A DNA stretch of 64,000 bases from Chlorella sorokiniana. Taxonomy: Eukaryota; Chlorophyta; Trebouxiophyceae; Chlorellales; Chlorellaceae. Of the stretch, positions 22,160 to 34,056 are shown one piece after another (position 1 is the stretch's first letter; every line of letters begins with the position of its first letter). The stretch is taken from the NCBI GenBank assembly GCA_025917655.1, contig CP084608.1, forward strand, positions 1,054,001 to 1,118,000, in the 5' to 3' direction. The position numbers and the translations under genes were made by a program. Below the pieces are notes generated by a model. It had not been told where the DNA came from. It made no database searches and saw only the letters and a list, made by a program, of their open reading frames with translations.

Positions 22160-25100
22160 GCAGCATGGGGGCTTCCAGCATCGGGAGCGGGAGGGCCTGG
22201 GCCGGCTTCACTGAGCGGCGGCGCCGACCCATCACCTGCGGTGCCCCGGGACACAGCTGCCATCCTACAAGTGCTGCGCTCTTTGCAAGCGGCAACAGCA
22301 CCAGCCGCCAGCAAGACCACTGGCCATGCAGCCACTGCAGCGCCTGAGGGCTCCGCTAATGTGCATGGCAGCGCCTGGCAGCTGACGCCCCCAGCGCTGC
22401 CCTTGGCGCCTGCGCCCTTCTCTCCCGCTCTGCCCGCGATGCCGTCGCCGCCTCGGCTGCTGAGCCCCGTCTGGCCTGGACCAGCTCCGCCCGCAATGTC
22501 GGCCATGGGCAGCGGAGTCTTGAGCCCCATCACGCCCGCACATCAGCAGGCTCTCTCGCTCACGGCGGCACCAGACGGCGCTCCCGCCTATGCCCTTGCC
22601 AGCCTCGGCGACGCCGCCTGGCAGCCCGGCAGCCTAAATCTCCCCGCCAACATGCAGGCAGCGCTGTGGGGCGTCCCTGCTGCCGCGGTGCCAGAAGGCC
22701 CGGACGGCATGCAGCGGCTGCACGGGGGCGACGGGGCCGCGGCAGTGCCCTCGCCCGCGCCGCCGCTGCTCTCCTTGCAGCCCCAGTGGCCCGCCGACCT
22801 CGTCACCTTTGCCACCCTGGGCCATGCCAACCTGCCCATCGCCCCCGGCGCGGCGCCCCTGCTGCCGGGAGCGGCGGTGGAGCTACAGGAGCAGGCGGCT
22901 GCGGGACCGCCAGACGGGCGCATGCGCGCCCCAGGAGTGAGCAGGCATCCAGCCTGGCTTGCGCGCGCTCCCCGCTCCCGCCTGCCGCGCTTTGCGGATG
23001 TCGCGCCACCTTTGGGACCCTCCCGTTTGTTGGTGCCTGCGCCGCCGTGGCTGCGCAGGGAAACGGGCGCGCATCATGCGGGAGGGGCAGCTCACCCTGA
23101 TCCTGTACGGCGCCAACGAGGCGCTGACCTGGACCCGCCGCGTCGCCGCCTTCCTGCACACGATGCGGTGCGCCCCGCTGCCGCCCTGACGGCGCTCCCG
23201 GCTGCCGCCCCGCGCGCAGGCCCCTCTGCTGCTGCCGCTCTGTGTGGCGCACTGCGCTCCAAGCGGCCAGCGCGTGGTGCCTGCATCCCCCTCGCGCTCC
23301 ATGCATGCTGCCCCCCCCTCCACACACACACACACACACACACACCTGCCTGCAGCGGCGTGCTGGGCGACCGCTCCCTCATCTACACCTGGGGGGCTCG
23401 GTGCTGGACTCCATCGTGGGGGTCTTCCTCACACAAGTGAGCGTGCAGCCAGCGGGGAGGGGAAGGGGGCTGGTGCCCGCCCAACACCGCCACAGGGCCG
23501 GCGACAGCACGCTGCGCAGCCCACGCCGGCCGCCTCCACGCCGGGAGCACGCCACGGCCCCGCAGGCAGTGGCCTGGCCTGCGCTGCGGTTCCGCACGCC
23601 CCCTCCCCATCCTTGCCCTTCTACCCCGCCCTCTGTAATGTCCCCCCAACCCCCAACCCCCCAAACCCCCTGTAACTTGTCCCTCCATCCCCCACCCACA
23701 ACCTCCAGAATGTGGCGGACCACCTGTCCAGCAAGGCTTTCATGGAGCTGGCGGCGCGCTTTCCCCCACCCCAGCGCCGCCGCCAGCTGGAGGAGGGGGG
23801 CGGCGGGGGCGACGCGCCGCAGCAGGGCGCCAACTGGGCAACCCACGAGGACAGCGTGGACTGGGAGGCGGTACGTACCGCCAGCGAGGAGGCGCTGAGC
23901 GACGCGATCAAGTGCCGCGGGATGCAGCACAAGTGAGGGGTGGAGGGGCGCCTTGGGGCGTCTTGGGACGGTTGGGGGAGATTGCACAAGGAGAGGGCTG
24001 CGCCGCCCACTGCAGCGGATCAGGGCAGCGGCGGCGCGGTGCCACCGGGAGCGTCAGGCCAGGCTGCGGGCGACTTGCGCCCTGCCGGCCCCTGTAGCCC
24101 GGCTGCCTGCGTTGTGGTGTGGAGCGAGTCAATCCCGTACCGCCTCTTCCCCCGCTGCGCACCGCAGGCTGGCCCGGGACATCAAGGAGTTCCTGGCCTC
24201 CATCCGCCAGCACAACCTGGCCCGCCTGCGCAAGGTGCGGCGCACGCAAGCCGCCGAGGCGGCCGCAGCGGTGCAGGCAGTCACAGATGCGCTGCTGGAT
24301 GAAGTGGAGGTGCAGGCGCTGGAAGGGCAGGAGCTGGGCGCTGGTGCTGCAGCTCCTGTGGAAGCGGGGTCGGCAGCGGCGGCGGCAGGCCACGTGAGCG
24401 CGAGCGGCGAGGGCGGCGGCAGGGCAGACGGCTGCGGCGGCCCCAGCCCCAAGCGCCGCCGCCAACACATCGCCCTCGAGTACGAAGACGACAGCGACAG
24501 CCAAGAATGGCGCCCGGCGGCGCGCGGCGCATGCTGCGTCGCCCAAGTACACCCCTGCTTCAGCGGCGCCGCCCAAGCCGCCCCTGGGCAAGGAGGCGGC
24601 GGCTGCGCGCGCCGCCGCGCTGGCTGCGGGTGCGAAGGAGGGCGTCGAGCCGAGCGCCGCGGAGCTTCTGTCTCTGGAGTGGCTGCGAGAGGCGCCCGAC
24701 GACGTGGCACACCGCTACCTGGCCGGCATCAAGGGTGAGGGGGGGAGGGGGGCGGGAAGGCGGGGCGGAGGGAAGCCGCGGTGGCAGGGCGCAGAGTGCC
24801 GCCAGGGGCCGCTTGGCAGCTAAGCTGAACAGCACGCGTCGACGTGCGCGGCCCTGGCAGCTGGGCTGGTGTGCTTGCCTTGCCTGCTGCCCTCGTTATG
24901 CACATGCACCCCGACCCCCACAAACAATCAGCACTGCCTGTGTCTGCCTTACAGGGCTGGGTCGTAAGAGCGTTGCGTGCATCATGCTGCTGGAGCTGGG
25001 CAAGAAGGAGTTCCCGGTGGACACCAACGTGGGCAGGATCTGCGCGCGGTGAGGCAGGGCGGGGGTTGGACGGGGATGGCAAGGGTGTGGGTGTGGGTGT

Positions 25101-28100
25101 TTGTTCATCGGGGTTGAGATGGTGCGCTCTCAACAAGCACTGCGTAGGCTGCTGCCCCTCGCCCCCGCCTCCTTCCCATTCCCATCCCGCTCGACCTCAA
25201 CCACACACCTCGATGCCCTCAAGCAACCGCCCCTCACTGCATCTCCCTACACGCCCATCACCGGCCCCATCCCCGCCCAACCCCGCTCCTCCCACCCCAC
25301 TCCATCACCTCGCGCCCCCGCTCTCGCCCCCAGGCTGGGCTGGATCCCGCTGGATGCCGAGGCGGCGGTGGAGGACCTGGACGACTACGCGCCCGAGCCA
25401 GAGGTGCACGCCTACCTGCACTCACGCCTGCTGGGCTTTGACGTGCGCACGCTGTGAGTGTGCGTGTGTGTGTGTGTGTGGCGTGCATGTGTTTGTGTGT
25501 TTGTGTGCGTGGAGGGCGCGGGCGGCTGGGGGTGGTGAGTTCCACACTGAGCCCCAGTGAAGAGGTGGCCTGCTCGGCACCGGGTATGCGGGGACAATAA
25601 GAGTGCTTGGTCCGAGTCAGCGCACACCAATCACCAACGACAATCCTCCTCCCTCCCCACCAGCTACGAGCTGCACTACCAGATGATCACGCTGGGCAAG
25701 GTGTTCTGCAACAAGCAGCAGCCCAACTGGTGCGGCATGCCCGGGCTGGGATCCTAGGAGTTGGGCCAGGGGAGCCAGGGCGCGGGGGTTGATGCCCAGG
25801 GAACTGCCTGACGCCGTAGAACAGGAGGGCAGAGGAAGGGCTTTGCATTGCGGCAGCGCCCTCGCTGGTGCAGCGTGCGCGCCTGCCGATTGCCGCAGGC
25901 CGCCTTTCCCCCTCCTTTTCTGGAACCCGCCGCTGCCGCCCGCTGCAGCAAGGAGTGCCCCATGAGGGAGCGATGCGAGTACGCCCAGAACAACGGCCCC
26001 TCCCTGCACGGCCGCAAGCGCGTGCGCCAGCCCGCCCCGAGTACGGCGTCGGCGTGGCGCCGCCCCTGCTGCCCTCCGACGACCGCCGCCGCTTCTTCGC
26101 CGGCGGCGGCAGCGCGGCCGACGGCGGCGGCGGCGGCGGCGACACGTCCGCCCACACCAGCAGCATCAGCGGCGGCAGCAGCAGCGGGTCGGACAGCGAG
26201 GAGGAGGGGAGCGAGGAGGTGGGCAGCGACGCCTCCCTGGGGCCGCCGCCGATGACGCGCCGTGTGCGGGGCCAGGACGGTGACAGCGACGGAGCTCTGC
26301 CGGGCCCCAGGCTGGGCTGGCATGGCCTGCATGAGGAGGAGGAGCCTCCGCTGAAGCCCACGCTGCGCCAGGTGCGTCGGCAGGGTGGCCGGGCGTTGCA
26401 GGGATCGTTGGGGTCGAGGGCGGGAGTGGAAGATGCCGGCGCGACCCTGTGCCGGCTTGGTTCTTGCTGCGCCGTCATGCTCCGCCTGACCTCCGCACTT
26501 TTGGTGCAAGCTGTGTGCGCCAAGCTGCCACCATCGTGATAGCGAATGAAGGGACACACTCATGCCCCCCGCCCCTCCCCATTCCAGGTGTTTGCCGCCG
26601 CCATGGCCGAGGCGCGGGGCCAGCGCCTGCACTGGAAGACGCTGGACCGCCTGCGCCGTCTGCACGAGGAGGAGCTGCGGGAGGGGCTGGCGGCGCAGGG
26701 TGAGGGGTGGGAGGGGCAGGGCTGTGGGGGCGCAAATAGGCAGTGAAGAACGAGGCAGAAAAGTGGCGCTTCCAGCGGTTGGATGGGCATACAGTCACCT
26801 CCCCCAATCCCGGGCACCCCCCTTGCGCTCAGCCCTAGACCTGGAGGAGCTGGTGGCGGCAACGCCCGCCGCCCCCGCACCCCTGGCATGCGCTGCCCCG
26901 CCGCCCGCTTCGAGCGCATGCAGCGCCTGAGGCGCAGCCGCGAGTTCCGGCAGCTGCTGGCGCAGGCGGGGGAGGAGGAGGCGGAGCGGCTGCTGGAGCT
27001 GGGGCGGCGGCGCGCGGCGGCGGGGGGGCGAGGCCGGCCGCCAGTCGCGATGGGTCGCGCTTCGCGGCGGCTGGCAGCCTTGGGTGCCAGCGCTAGGGTG
27101 GCGCCTGCTGCAGTGACGGATCGCCCTGAGCCCAAGCTAGAGCCCAGTCTGGCGCCCGAGGCGGAGGAGGAGGAGGAAGAGGAGGACGAGGGCGAGGAGG
27201 GGGAGGAGGAGGAGGCGCAGGAGGAGGGCAGTGAGCGGCCTGCCAGGCTGTCGCCCGAGGCTGACCGCCGCCTGGCCCGGGGCCAGCGCATGGTGGTGGC
27301 GGCGGGCAGCGCGCGCATGCCGACCCGCGCGCAGCACGGCGCCCGGCTGGCGGCAGCGCGGGGGCCGCGGTCGGCGGAGCAGGGGACAGCCAGAGTGGAG
27401 TTGACGATCCAGCAGGCCAGGACGCTGCAGCTATGAAGAGCGCAGGGCCCGCTTCAAGCATTGGGGACGACGCTGAGCCTGCCTGCGCAGAAGAGGCCGA
27501 TGCAGGCGGCGAGGCGGCAGGCTGCGAGGCGGCGCATGAGCCGCGGTGGGCGGGAAGCGAGTCAGCTGAGGAGCGCCCGCCCCACCCGCCAGCTCAGCTC
27601 TGCGCCCAGCCGCCAGCTCAGCACCCCTGGGGGCTGGGCAGGCCCAGGCAGGGGCCCCGCCTCGGCCTCGCCGCCAATCATCGGCTCGGCGGCAGGTGTG
27701 GCGCATGATCGCGCTTCGCCTGCTGCGCCCGCCCTGGTTTCCGCGGCGGCTGAGGGAGCGGCGCCATTCGACAGCCCTGGGACCTCCCCTGCCCCGGCAG
27801 CCTGGCTGGTGGCGATGTCCCGACGGCGACTGGCGAGGCTGACGCCTTGCCCTCGCCCCACCCCCGTGTGGGGAAGCATGCGGAGGCAGGGGCTGGCGTG
27901 TCAGCGGCCTCGCCCGCCCTCACCCCTGGGGTAGCGACCTGCATGCCTGCATCCGCCCCCGTCGCCTCCCAGGCCGTGCTTCCGGCCGGCCTGGCTGCGC
28001 TGGCGGAGCAGCTGAGCGCCACGGTGGCCTCTGCTGTGCGGGCTGGCGGCGCGAGCGCCGTGCCTGCCCTCCTGCCTGCGGCCTTGGCTGAGCTGGCTGG

Positions 28101-31100
28101 TCGGGAGTGGATGTTGGGCAGGTTCTGGCGGCCGTGGCGGCCCGCCTGTCGGCTGGGCAGCAGGAGCAGCAGCAGGAGCAGGAGCAGCAGCAGCAGCAGC
28201 AGGCAGGGAACACGGCGTCTGCCTCAGGGGCCTCCTCCGGCCCTGGCAGCACCCGGATGCTGCAGACGCCGCCCGCACGGCGGCGGCCCTGGCCCCGGAC
28301 AGCAGCACGGCGGGCGACACCTGCATGGAAGGGGAGGAGGGGTACGAGGTGGGGAGGGGGCCGCAGGAGGAGGCTGAAGAGGAGTACGAACAGGGGGAGG
28401 AGATGGAGGCGGGGGAGGGCGAAGATGAAGAGGAGATGGATGCAGGCATCTTTGCGGGCTTGTCCCAACAGCAGCCGGCCGCCGCCGAGGAGGAGGAGGA
28501 GGAGGACCCGCCCGCAGGCGAGGCAGGCGCTGCTGCCGCCATCACGGCCGCCCCTCTGCGCGCCGCCGCTGAGGAGTGCGAGCGGCTGGAAGGGGTGGGC
28601 CACGCTCTCGCCACAGCCCAGCGCTCCCTTCTGGTGGCGGAGAGCCGGCCGGGCGCCGACCTGCTGCCCTTCAAGCTCAGGTGGGTCACTACGCTGCATC
28701 AGTGCGGCGGGTTCACAGTGAATCGTATTGACAGGATGTGCTGCTCGCGGCATCAGACATCCCCCCTTCCTTCCCCCAAAGGCTGGTGGAGCTGAGCCTG
28801 CAGGCGCTGGGCCTGTCGGCGGCGCTGAGCGAGGACAGCGCAGTGGCGGTGCTGGCAGCAGGTGGGGCCCTGTGGGGGAGGCGGGCTACCGAGCCTGCCG
28901 TCAGGCGCCAGCGGCAAGCCTTCCTACCTGCAGTGTTGTTGGCTGAGGATGTGGATGGCTTGTACCGCCTGCAGCCAAGCGCGTGTACCGCAAGCTGTCC
29001 ATCCTGGTGCACCCTGACCGCTGCGCCGCGCCCAAGGCCGCCGACGCCTTTGCGGCCGCCAGCCAGGCGCTGCAGCTGCTGGCGCAGCGCGCTGAGGAGC
29101 TGCGGGGCGGGGCGCGGCCGCCACTGACGGGGCAGGCGAGGGCGGCGGCGGCGCAGCCGACGCCGAGGGCGACAACGGCGACGCGGCGCTCACCGCTTAC
29201 CAGGACCCTGCGGAGCTCTTGCGGCAGGTGGTGTGGAACGAGAACCGGCTGGCCCTGCCCGCGGCGCTGGTGCCCCCGGCTGAGCTGGCTGCGCGGGGCT
29301 GCTGCACCCCGCATACCGCTCGCAGTACGCACGGGGCAGCTCCCTGGGGCAAGACCCCCTGCTCTTCCTGCCCCTGGCGGCGGTGCCCACCCTCAAGAAG
29401 CGCAACCGCCACGCGGGCGCCGCCATCCTCGCCGCCGCGGCCTCCCAGGCGGCGCAGCGACGGGCAGCGCGCCAGCTGGCAGCGGCGACGGCCGCGGCTG
29501 AGCCGGAAGCTCCCACAGACCGTGGCAGCGGCGGCATGCTGGTAGAAGCAGCTTCAAACGAAGACCAGGGTGCAGACGTGCCCGCCGAGCCGCCCGCCGC
29601 GGCAGGTGCTCCGATCTCAGTCAGCATCCCCAGCGAGTCGGCTGCTGCACCAGCTGAGTCCGGCGGCAGCCCCACGCTGGACAGTCATGCAGCAGCCAGC
29701 GGCTTGAACCAAGAGCAGGGGTTGGATCCGGCTGCAGAGGAGGAGGGCGACGAGGAGGCGGAGGAGAACGAGGAGGAAGGCGATGCGGAGGAGGAGGTGG
29801 CTGGCGTGCTGCTGTTCAGCGCTCGCGCCGCGCTGCGCGGCAGGTTCCCCCTCAACGGCACCTACTTCCAGGCGGGCACGCTGCGCCCCCTGCTGTGCAG
29901 CGCCGCCTGGGACCGCCCGGCCCTGCTGGCTACTCTGCCAGCCAGCTCTGCCCTCAGAGTGCCGCCTGTGCACGACATCCCTGCTTGGCTGCTGTGGTCC
30001 CTGAAGGGCTGCCTCGCGTCAAGTTCCGTGCTTCACTCAGGTTCATATCTGCCCCCCCCCGAAGCAGGTCAACGAGGTGTTTGCTGACCACACATCCTGC
30101 CAGATCCCCGTGCTGGTGCGCAGCAGCTGACGCTTGGGTCGCCGCCGCTGCTGCCGCTGCCGCCGCCCCTTGCTGGCTGGCGTGTGGGCGCGAGCCTGTG
30201 CTGCTCCTCCTGCCCCGCAGCTGCCCGCCTCCCTCCTGGACTCCTGCCCCTCCCGCTTCGTCCACTTCGGGCACAGGTGGGGCAGCAGCAGCCCTGTGGG
30301 CACATGTCTGCCGGCCCATATGCCTGCTGCAAACACTGCCTTCCTGCATTTTTCCTGCTGTGTGCCGCTCTCGCCTGGGGCGGGCCACCAGTCGACCGCC
30401 GCCCCTGCACGCGCCCTGCCCCCGCAGCATCCACTTCATGGCCAAGGGCATGAGCCAGGCGGAGGTGGCCCACATGTTCAGCCACGGCTACTGCTGCTTC
30501 AAGGCCATCCTCGCCTCCACAGGTGTGCGTGCTGCCCGCCTGCCCCTCTGCTGCCTGGCCTGGCCGATCTGTAAGTGGGAGCAGCAGCACGTGAAGATGG
30601 GAAGGTGGGGTGTGCCTGTCTGCCGCTGGGGCAGCCAGAGCCGGGCATCACGCCGACGCAGCCTCAGCGGCCCCCTGGCTCCCTGCTGGGCGGCGCGGCT
30701 GTCCCCTGCCGTGTGCAACGGTGGCGCTGCCTGCTGCCTGCCCTCGCTGCTGTGCAGGCGGCCCGCAGTCCCTCCCCGAGTGGCTGCAGCCCTCCATCCC
30801 CACCAAGTCCTCCACGCCCTGGAAGAACAAGGAGCAGCGCGATGCGGAGCGCGCCGCCAAGGCCGCCCGCGCGCGCGGCCTGCCGCCCCCATCCCAGACG
30901 TCGTCGCGCTGGCTGCGCGTGCCGCTGGACGGAGAGGCCGGGCGCCGCTGCCCGCGGTGCTGCCCCTCACGGAGTTTGGGCGGCAGGACTGCGGGCTGGA
31001 AGAGTATCTGGAGCTGCTGCCGGGCAGGAAAGACGCCCTGGCCGAGCTTGCCTCGCCGACGCAGCGCGGCAAGAAGCGCGGCGCGGAGGGGGACGACTGG

Positions 31101-31445
31101 GAGGGCGCGCCGCGCGGTGGGGCGGCTCCCCACAGCCAGGAGGCCCGCGACGCCAAGAGCGGCAGGGGCAAGCGCCGCCTCTTCTTGCACCCTGTCATAC
31201 GCAGCAACGAGCGCTGTGGCGACTGCTCGGTGGGTTGGCAGGCCGAAGGTTGTTTTTGCTGCGGCTGGGCCATCGCGCGGCAATGCTTTGGCCGGGTCGA
31301 TCCTTGGCCACCCTTTGCTGCCTGCTGCATGAACTGCCTATCCGTCGACGTGGTCCGCACCGCTGCTGCGCAGGCGTGCCGCAACCCGCACTGGAAGAAA
31401 GCGTGCATGACGCGGCGGGCGGAGCAAGAGGCCAAGGGCCTGTAG
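22160..31445 (+). CDS. DME: DEMETER/ROS1-like 5-methylcytosine DNA glycosylase with internal J domain, RRM_DME domain and C-terminal CXXC-like cluster
   Basis: Known relatives excise 5-methylcytosine in the nucleus and start base-excision demethylation. After a Pro/Ala-rich N-terminus (22.2-22.9 kb), the glycosylase fold is built from exons at about 23356-23433 (LDSIVGVFLTQ), 23708-23933 and 24171-24733. The exon 24955-25049 holds the HhH GLGRKSVACIMLLELGKKEF with the catalytic Lys, then PVDTNVGRI with the catalytic Asp. Exon 25664-25729 joins 25949 in phase to give an exact C-x6-C-x2-C-x5-C iron-sulphur loop (FCNKQQPNC, KECPMRERC). Acidic linkers follow. A J-domain helix KRVYRKLSILVHPDRC starts in the exon from 28975. 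The RRM_DME region (about 29800-30525) contains GRFPLNGTYFQ, VNEVFADHTSCQIPV, RFVHFGHS and MSQAEVAHMFSHGYCCFKA. The C-terminus carries NERCGDC joined to ACRNPHWKKACMTRR (C-x2-C-x2-C-x7-C) and ends at TAG 31443-31445. The G run 23391-23396 is one base short for the frame. The true start is unresolved; 22160 is approximate. Confidence 0.85.
23321..23345 (+). repeat. (CA)n microsatellite
   Basis: A pure CA dinucleotide run about 25 bases long lies just upstream of an acceptor (CCTGCCTGCAG) in the glycosylase gene, so it is intronic. Confidence 0.9.
25456..25511 (+). repeat. TG-rich low-complexity tract
   Basis: Imperfect TG repeats begin immediately after the donor at 25454 in the glycosylase gene. 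They are intronic. Confidence 0.8.
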
Positions 31446-32313
31446 CGCGGCCAACACTGCTGCCCACAGTGCTCCTACTGCTGGCTGGGTCCACCGGCTG
31501 GAGACATCATTGCGACAACACCCTGCACAAGCACTTGCCCTGTCCCTGACAGCACCGCAACGCATCCCTTCTTTTTGTGACCGTGACTTTGAGGCGGCTT
31601 CACATTGTGGCCGCACGCTTGCTGTGGCACATAGCACTATGTTTTGGTTGTATTTGTGTGCCTGCTTTCTTTAACCCAAGCCTGGCGCACTAGGAACGGC
31701 TCTCGCTGGCATTCCAGCAATCCACCCACCACACCGTATATTATCCCTTCCCCGCTGACGAGAACCATTCTTCTGGCAGCTGTTGCCAAACTCCCTGATC
31801 TGTCGACCCGTGCCCCCGTCATTCTGCTGTCCTGTCCCCTGTCAACCCCTTAGCGTTGGTGCACCCCGGTCAGTGTTGCCTGCAAACTGTACAGTTGCTG
31901 TGCAAACCCCCTGCGAGATGCGCGCTCCAGCCATGTGACGCCACCCCCTCAGCGCTGCATCGATGTGGAATACCCACGACGGCCACGCATCAGCGGCGGG
32001 GTAACGCTCTCACAGCCCAGCATAGCAAATGCCCAGCGGGCGCACCATGTACAGCAGGGTGTTGATGATGACCAGCAGAGAGAGGGGAAGGGAGCAGCCT
32101 GCCTTGCAGGAAGCCAGGCTGGCGTACCTCATGAACTGAAAACCGCTGCCCCGCTACTACCACACACACACGCACCAGCGCCGAGCTCGAGGTTGGGCGC
32201 ATGGCACCAGCCTGCTGGTCAACTCCGCTTCTTCAGCTGGGCTCCCCCAGGATGCTTGCCTTTTTATACATGGCTGCACTGGCCAACCCGTGTGTTCTTA
32301 TTGATTGGTGCAG
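31446..32313. other. Intergenic region between convergent genes
   Basis: The glycosylase gene (plus) and the dioxygenase gene (minus) end towards each other. The 868 bases are more AT-rich than exons. Short frames at 31644-31853 and 31935-32321 have no recognisable domain. No clear TGTAA signal was seen for either gene. Confidence 0.5.
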
Positions 32314-34056
32314 TCAGCTGATCAGGTGCTGGCTGGTCGCGTCGCGGTAGCCCTGCAGGGCCGGCATGAAGTCGCTGCCGCCGGTGCCCGTCTCGCCGTC
32401 GCGCTTGCTGTGCTTTGCGATGTAGTTGAAGGCAAAGGCCTTGTGCTGGGACCGGAACTTCTCGAGCTCCGCCACACACTCGTTGTAGGGCGCCTGAAGG
32501 CATGCAAGGGAGGATGTGCCGGTCGCAGCGCAAGCCAGCTGGTGCAGCGCGGCCACCCTGTGTGCTGAAAGCTGCGCTGGCCCCTGGCCGGTTACATGCA
32601 TCCTGGCCCACCGCCCACCTTGAGGCTGGTCGGCGCCGCCTCTGCTGCCTGGCGCAGCGAGGGCGCGGCCTCCAGCGCAGCCACAAAGGCGCGGTGGGCG
32701 GGGGGCATGTGGTGCCGCATGTCCCGCAGATACGCCCTCAGCCAGGAGCAGTCGCCGTGCTGGATGCCCAGCGCGGCATCAAACGCGTGCAGCAGCGCGC
32801 TCTGCGCCCCCGTCTCGCCGTACAGCTGCTGCGGGCGCCCCCAAACTGGCCCTCGTACACCAGCCCGCCAGGCAGCGCGGGGTTGTTGCGCCAGCCGCCC
32901 ATGGCCGCGCACGCGCTGGTAGTAGATAGAGGGGTCGCACTTCTCTTGCATGCGGGCTAGAGTGGCCTGAGGGAAGGGGTTGGGGGTGGGAAGCCAGGGA
33001 TGCAGCTGAGGGTGAGTGGGCATGAATGATGGGCGTTCATTGCGAGAACCAAACGCGCCAACACAGCAGCAGCAGCCCAGCCAGCCTGCATGGGCAGCGC
33101 CAGATGTGCAGCACTGCATCTGGCAACACCCCGCCCCCGATCCCAGCATGACAGCTCACCTGCATGGCCACCAAGGCCGCAGTGACGCCCTCTAGCGTGC
33201 GCAGCGCTGCCGCCATGTCCCCAGCCGCCGCGGCCGCCAGCCCCGGCAGCGAGGCGACGGCGGCCGCCGCCTGCGCCTCGATCGCGACGTGGACCAGGCG
33301 GAACCACTCCTCGTCCACGCCCCCAGGAAGTTGTGCAGGCAGCAGGTGTTGCCCAGCGCCACCGCGCCGCCCCCATCCAGGCGCCGCCAGTTGTACAGGT
33401 TGTACGTGGCGTATACCAGCACCGGCGGCATGTCCAGCGCCGCCGACACCGCGCACCAGGGCGCCGCAAGGCCGGCCGGCAGCACTGTCGGCGGGTGGGG
33501 GCCGTCACACCACATATAGCCCTGCGGGCAGCAATGGGAGGCACCCAGCAGCTGTGTAGGAGCAGCGGGAGGCGCCCAACAACAGCTGGCAACCATGGCA
33601 TCTCGTGCCGGCTTACGTGAGCAAGGAAGGAAAGCAGCATGTAGGCCCGCCAGAGCTCGTCGCTGCTGCTGCTGCCGCCGCCTTCAGCGCTGCCGCCTGG
33701 CGGCAGCAGAACGTCGGTGGGAAAGGGCGGCAGCGAGCGCAGCCATGCCCGCAGCTCGCCGCGTCCTGCTGCCACAGAATACTTGGGCAGGAGATCCAGG
33801 GCGTCCTCCCATTCCTGGAAGGCGGGGTGGGTCAGCCTACATGCAAAATGGGCAAGGACAGTGGTCAAAGCTGCAGCAGAGCGGAAGCAGCGGGCGTCGC
33901 TGTCAGCCTCCTATGTGCACCCACCGCTGGGGGATCGGTCTCCGGTAAAAAGCCGCGCTCTGCAGTTACTGATTGGAAGGCGCGACAGTGTACACGCCTC
34001 CCCAGGGCGCCGTGGGCATGTCCCGGTCGACTACAAGGGGGCCGAGTTGAGGCCAT
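32314..34056 (-). CDS. IDO: Indoleamine 2,3-dioxygenase (IDO family heme enzyme)
   Basis: A heme dioxygenase opening the indole ring of tryptophan to give N-formylkynurenine, the first step of the kynurenine route. The ATG at 34056 opens an exon carrying TAERGFLPETDPP, the family's N-terminal motif. The next exon, from 33814, begins EWEDALDLLPKY. Later segments match IDO: PPVLVYATYNLYNWR, DEEWFRLVHVAIEAQ, QLYGETGAQSALLHAFD (GGSAGQS-like loop), LRDMRHHMPPAHRAFV, FRSQHKAFAFNYIAKHS (with the His expected to bind heme) and GTGGSDFMPALQGYRDAT before the TGA at 32314-32316. Two frame changes fall at C runs on the plus strand (32838-32842 and 33320-33324); each is consistent with one missing base. 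The junction between the first two exons is only partly resolved. No signal peptide is evident. The gene diverges from the SGNH esterase with 245 bases between their ATGs. Confidence 0.87.

Noticed and set aside
23321-23345. CA/TG runs here and at 9952, 25456 and 57978 as CRISPR-like or transposon-end repeats
   Set aside because: They are simple dinucleotide microsatellites inside introns, with no spacers, inverted ends or target duplications.
28700-29120. The J domain as an independent DnaJ gene
   Set aside because: It has no start, no Gly/Phe region and no stop of its own, and the DEMETER-specific RRM_DME region follows downstream in the same direction with in-phase splicing.
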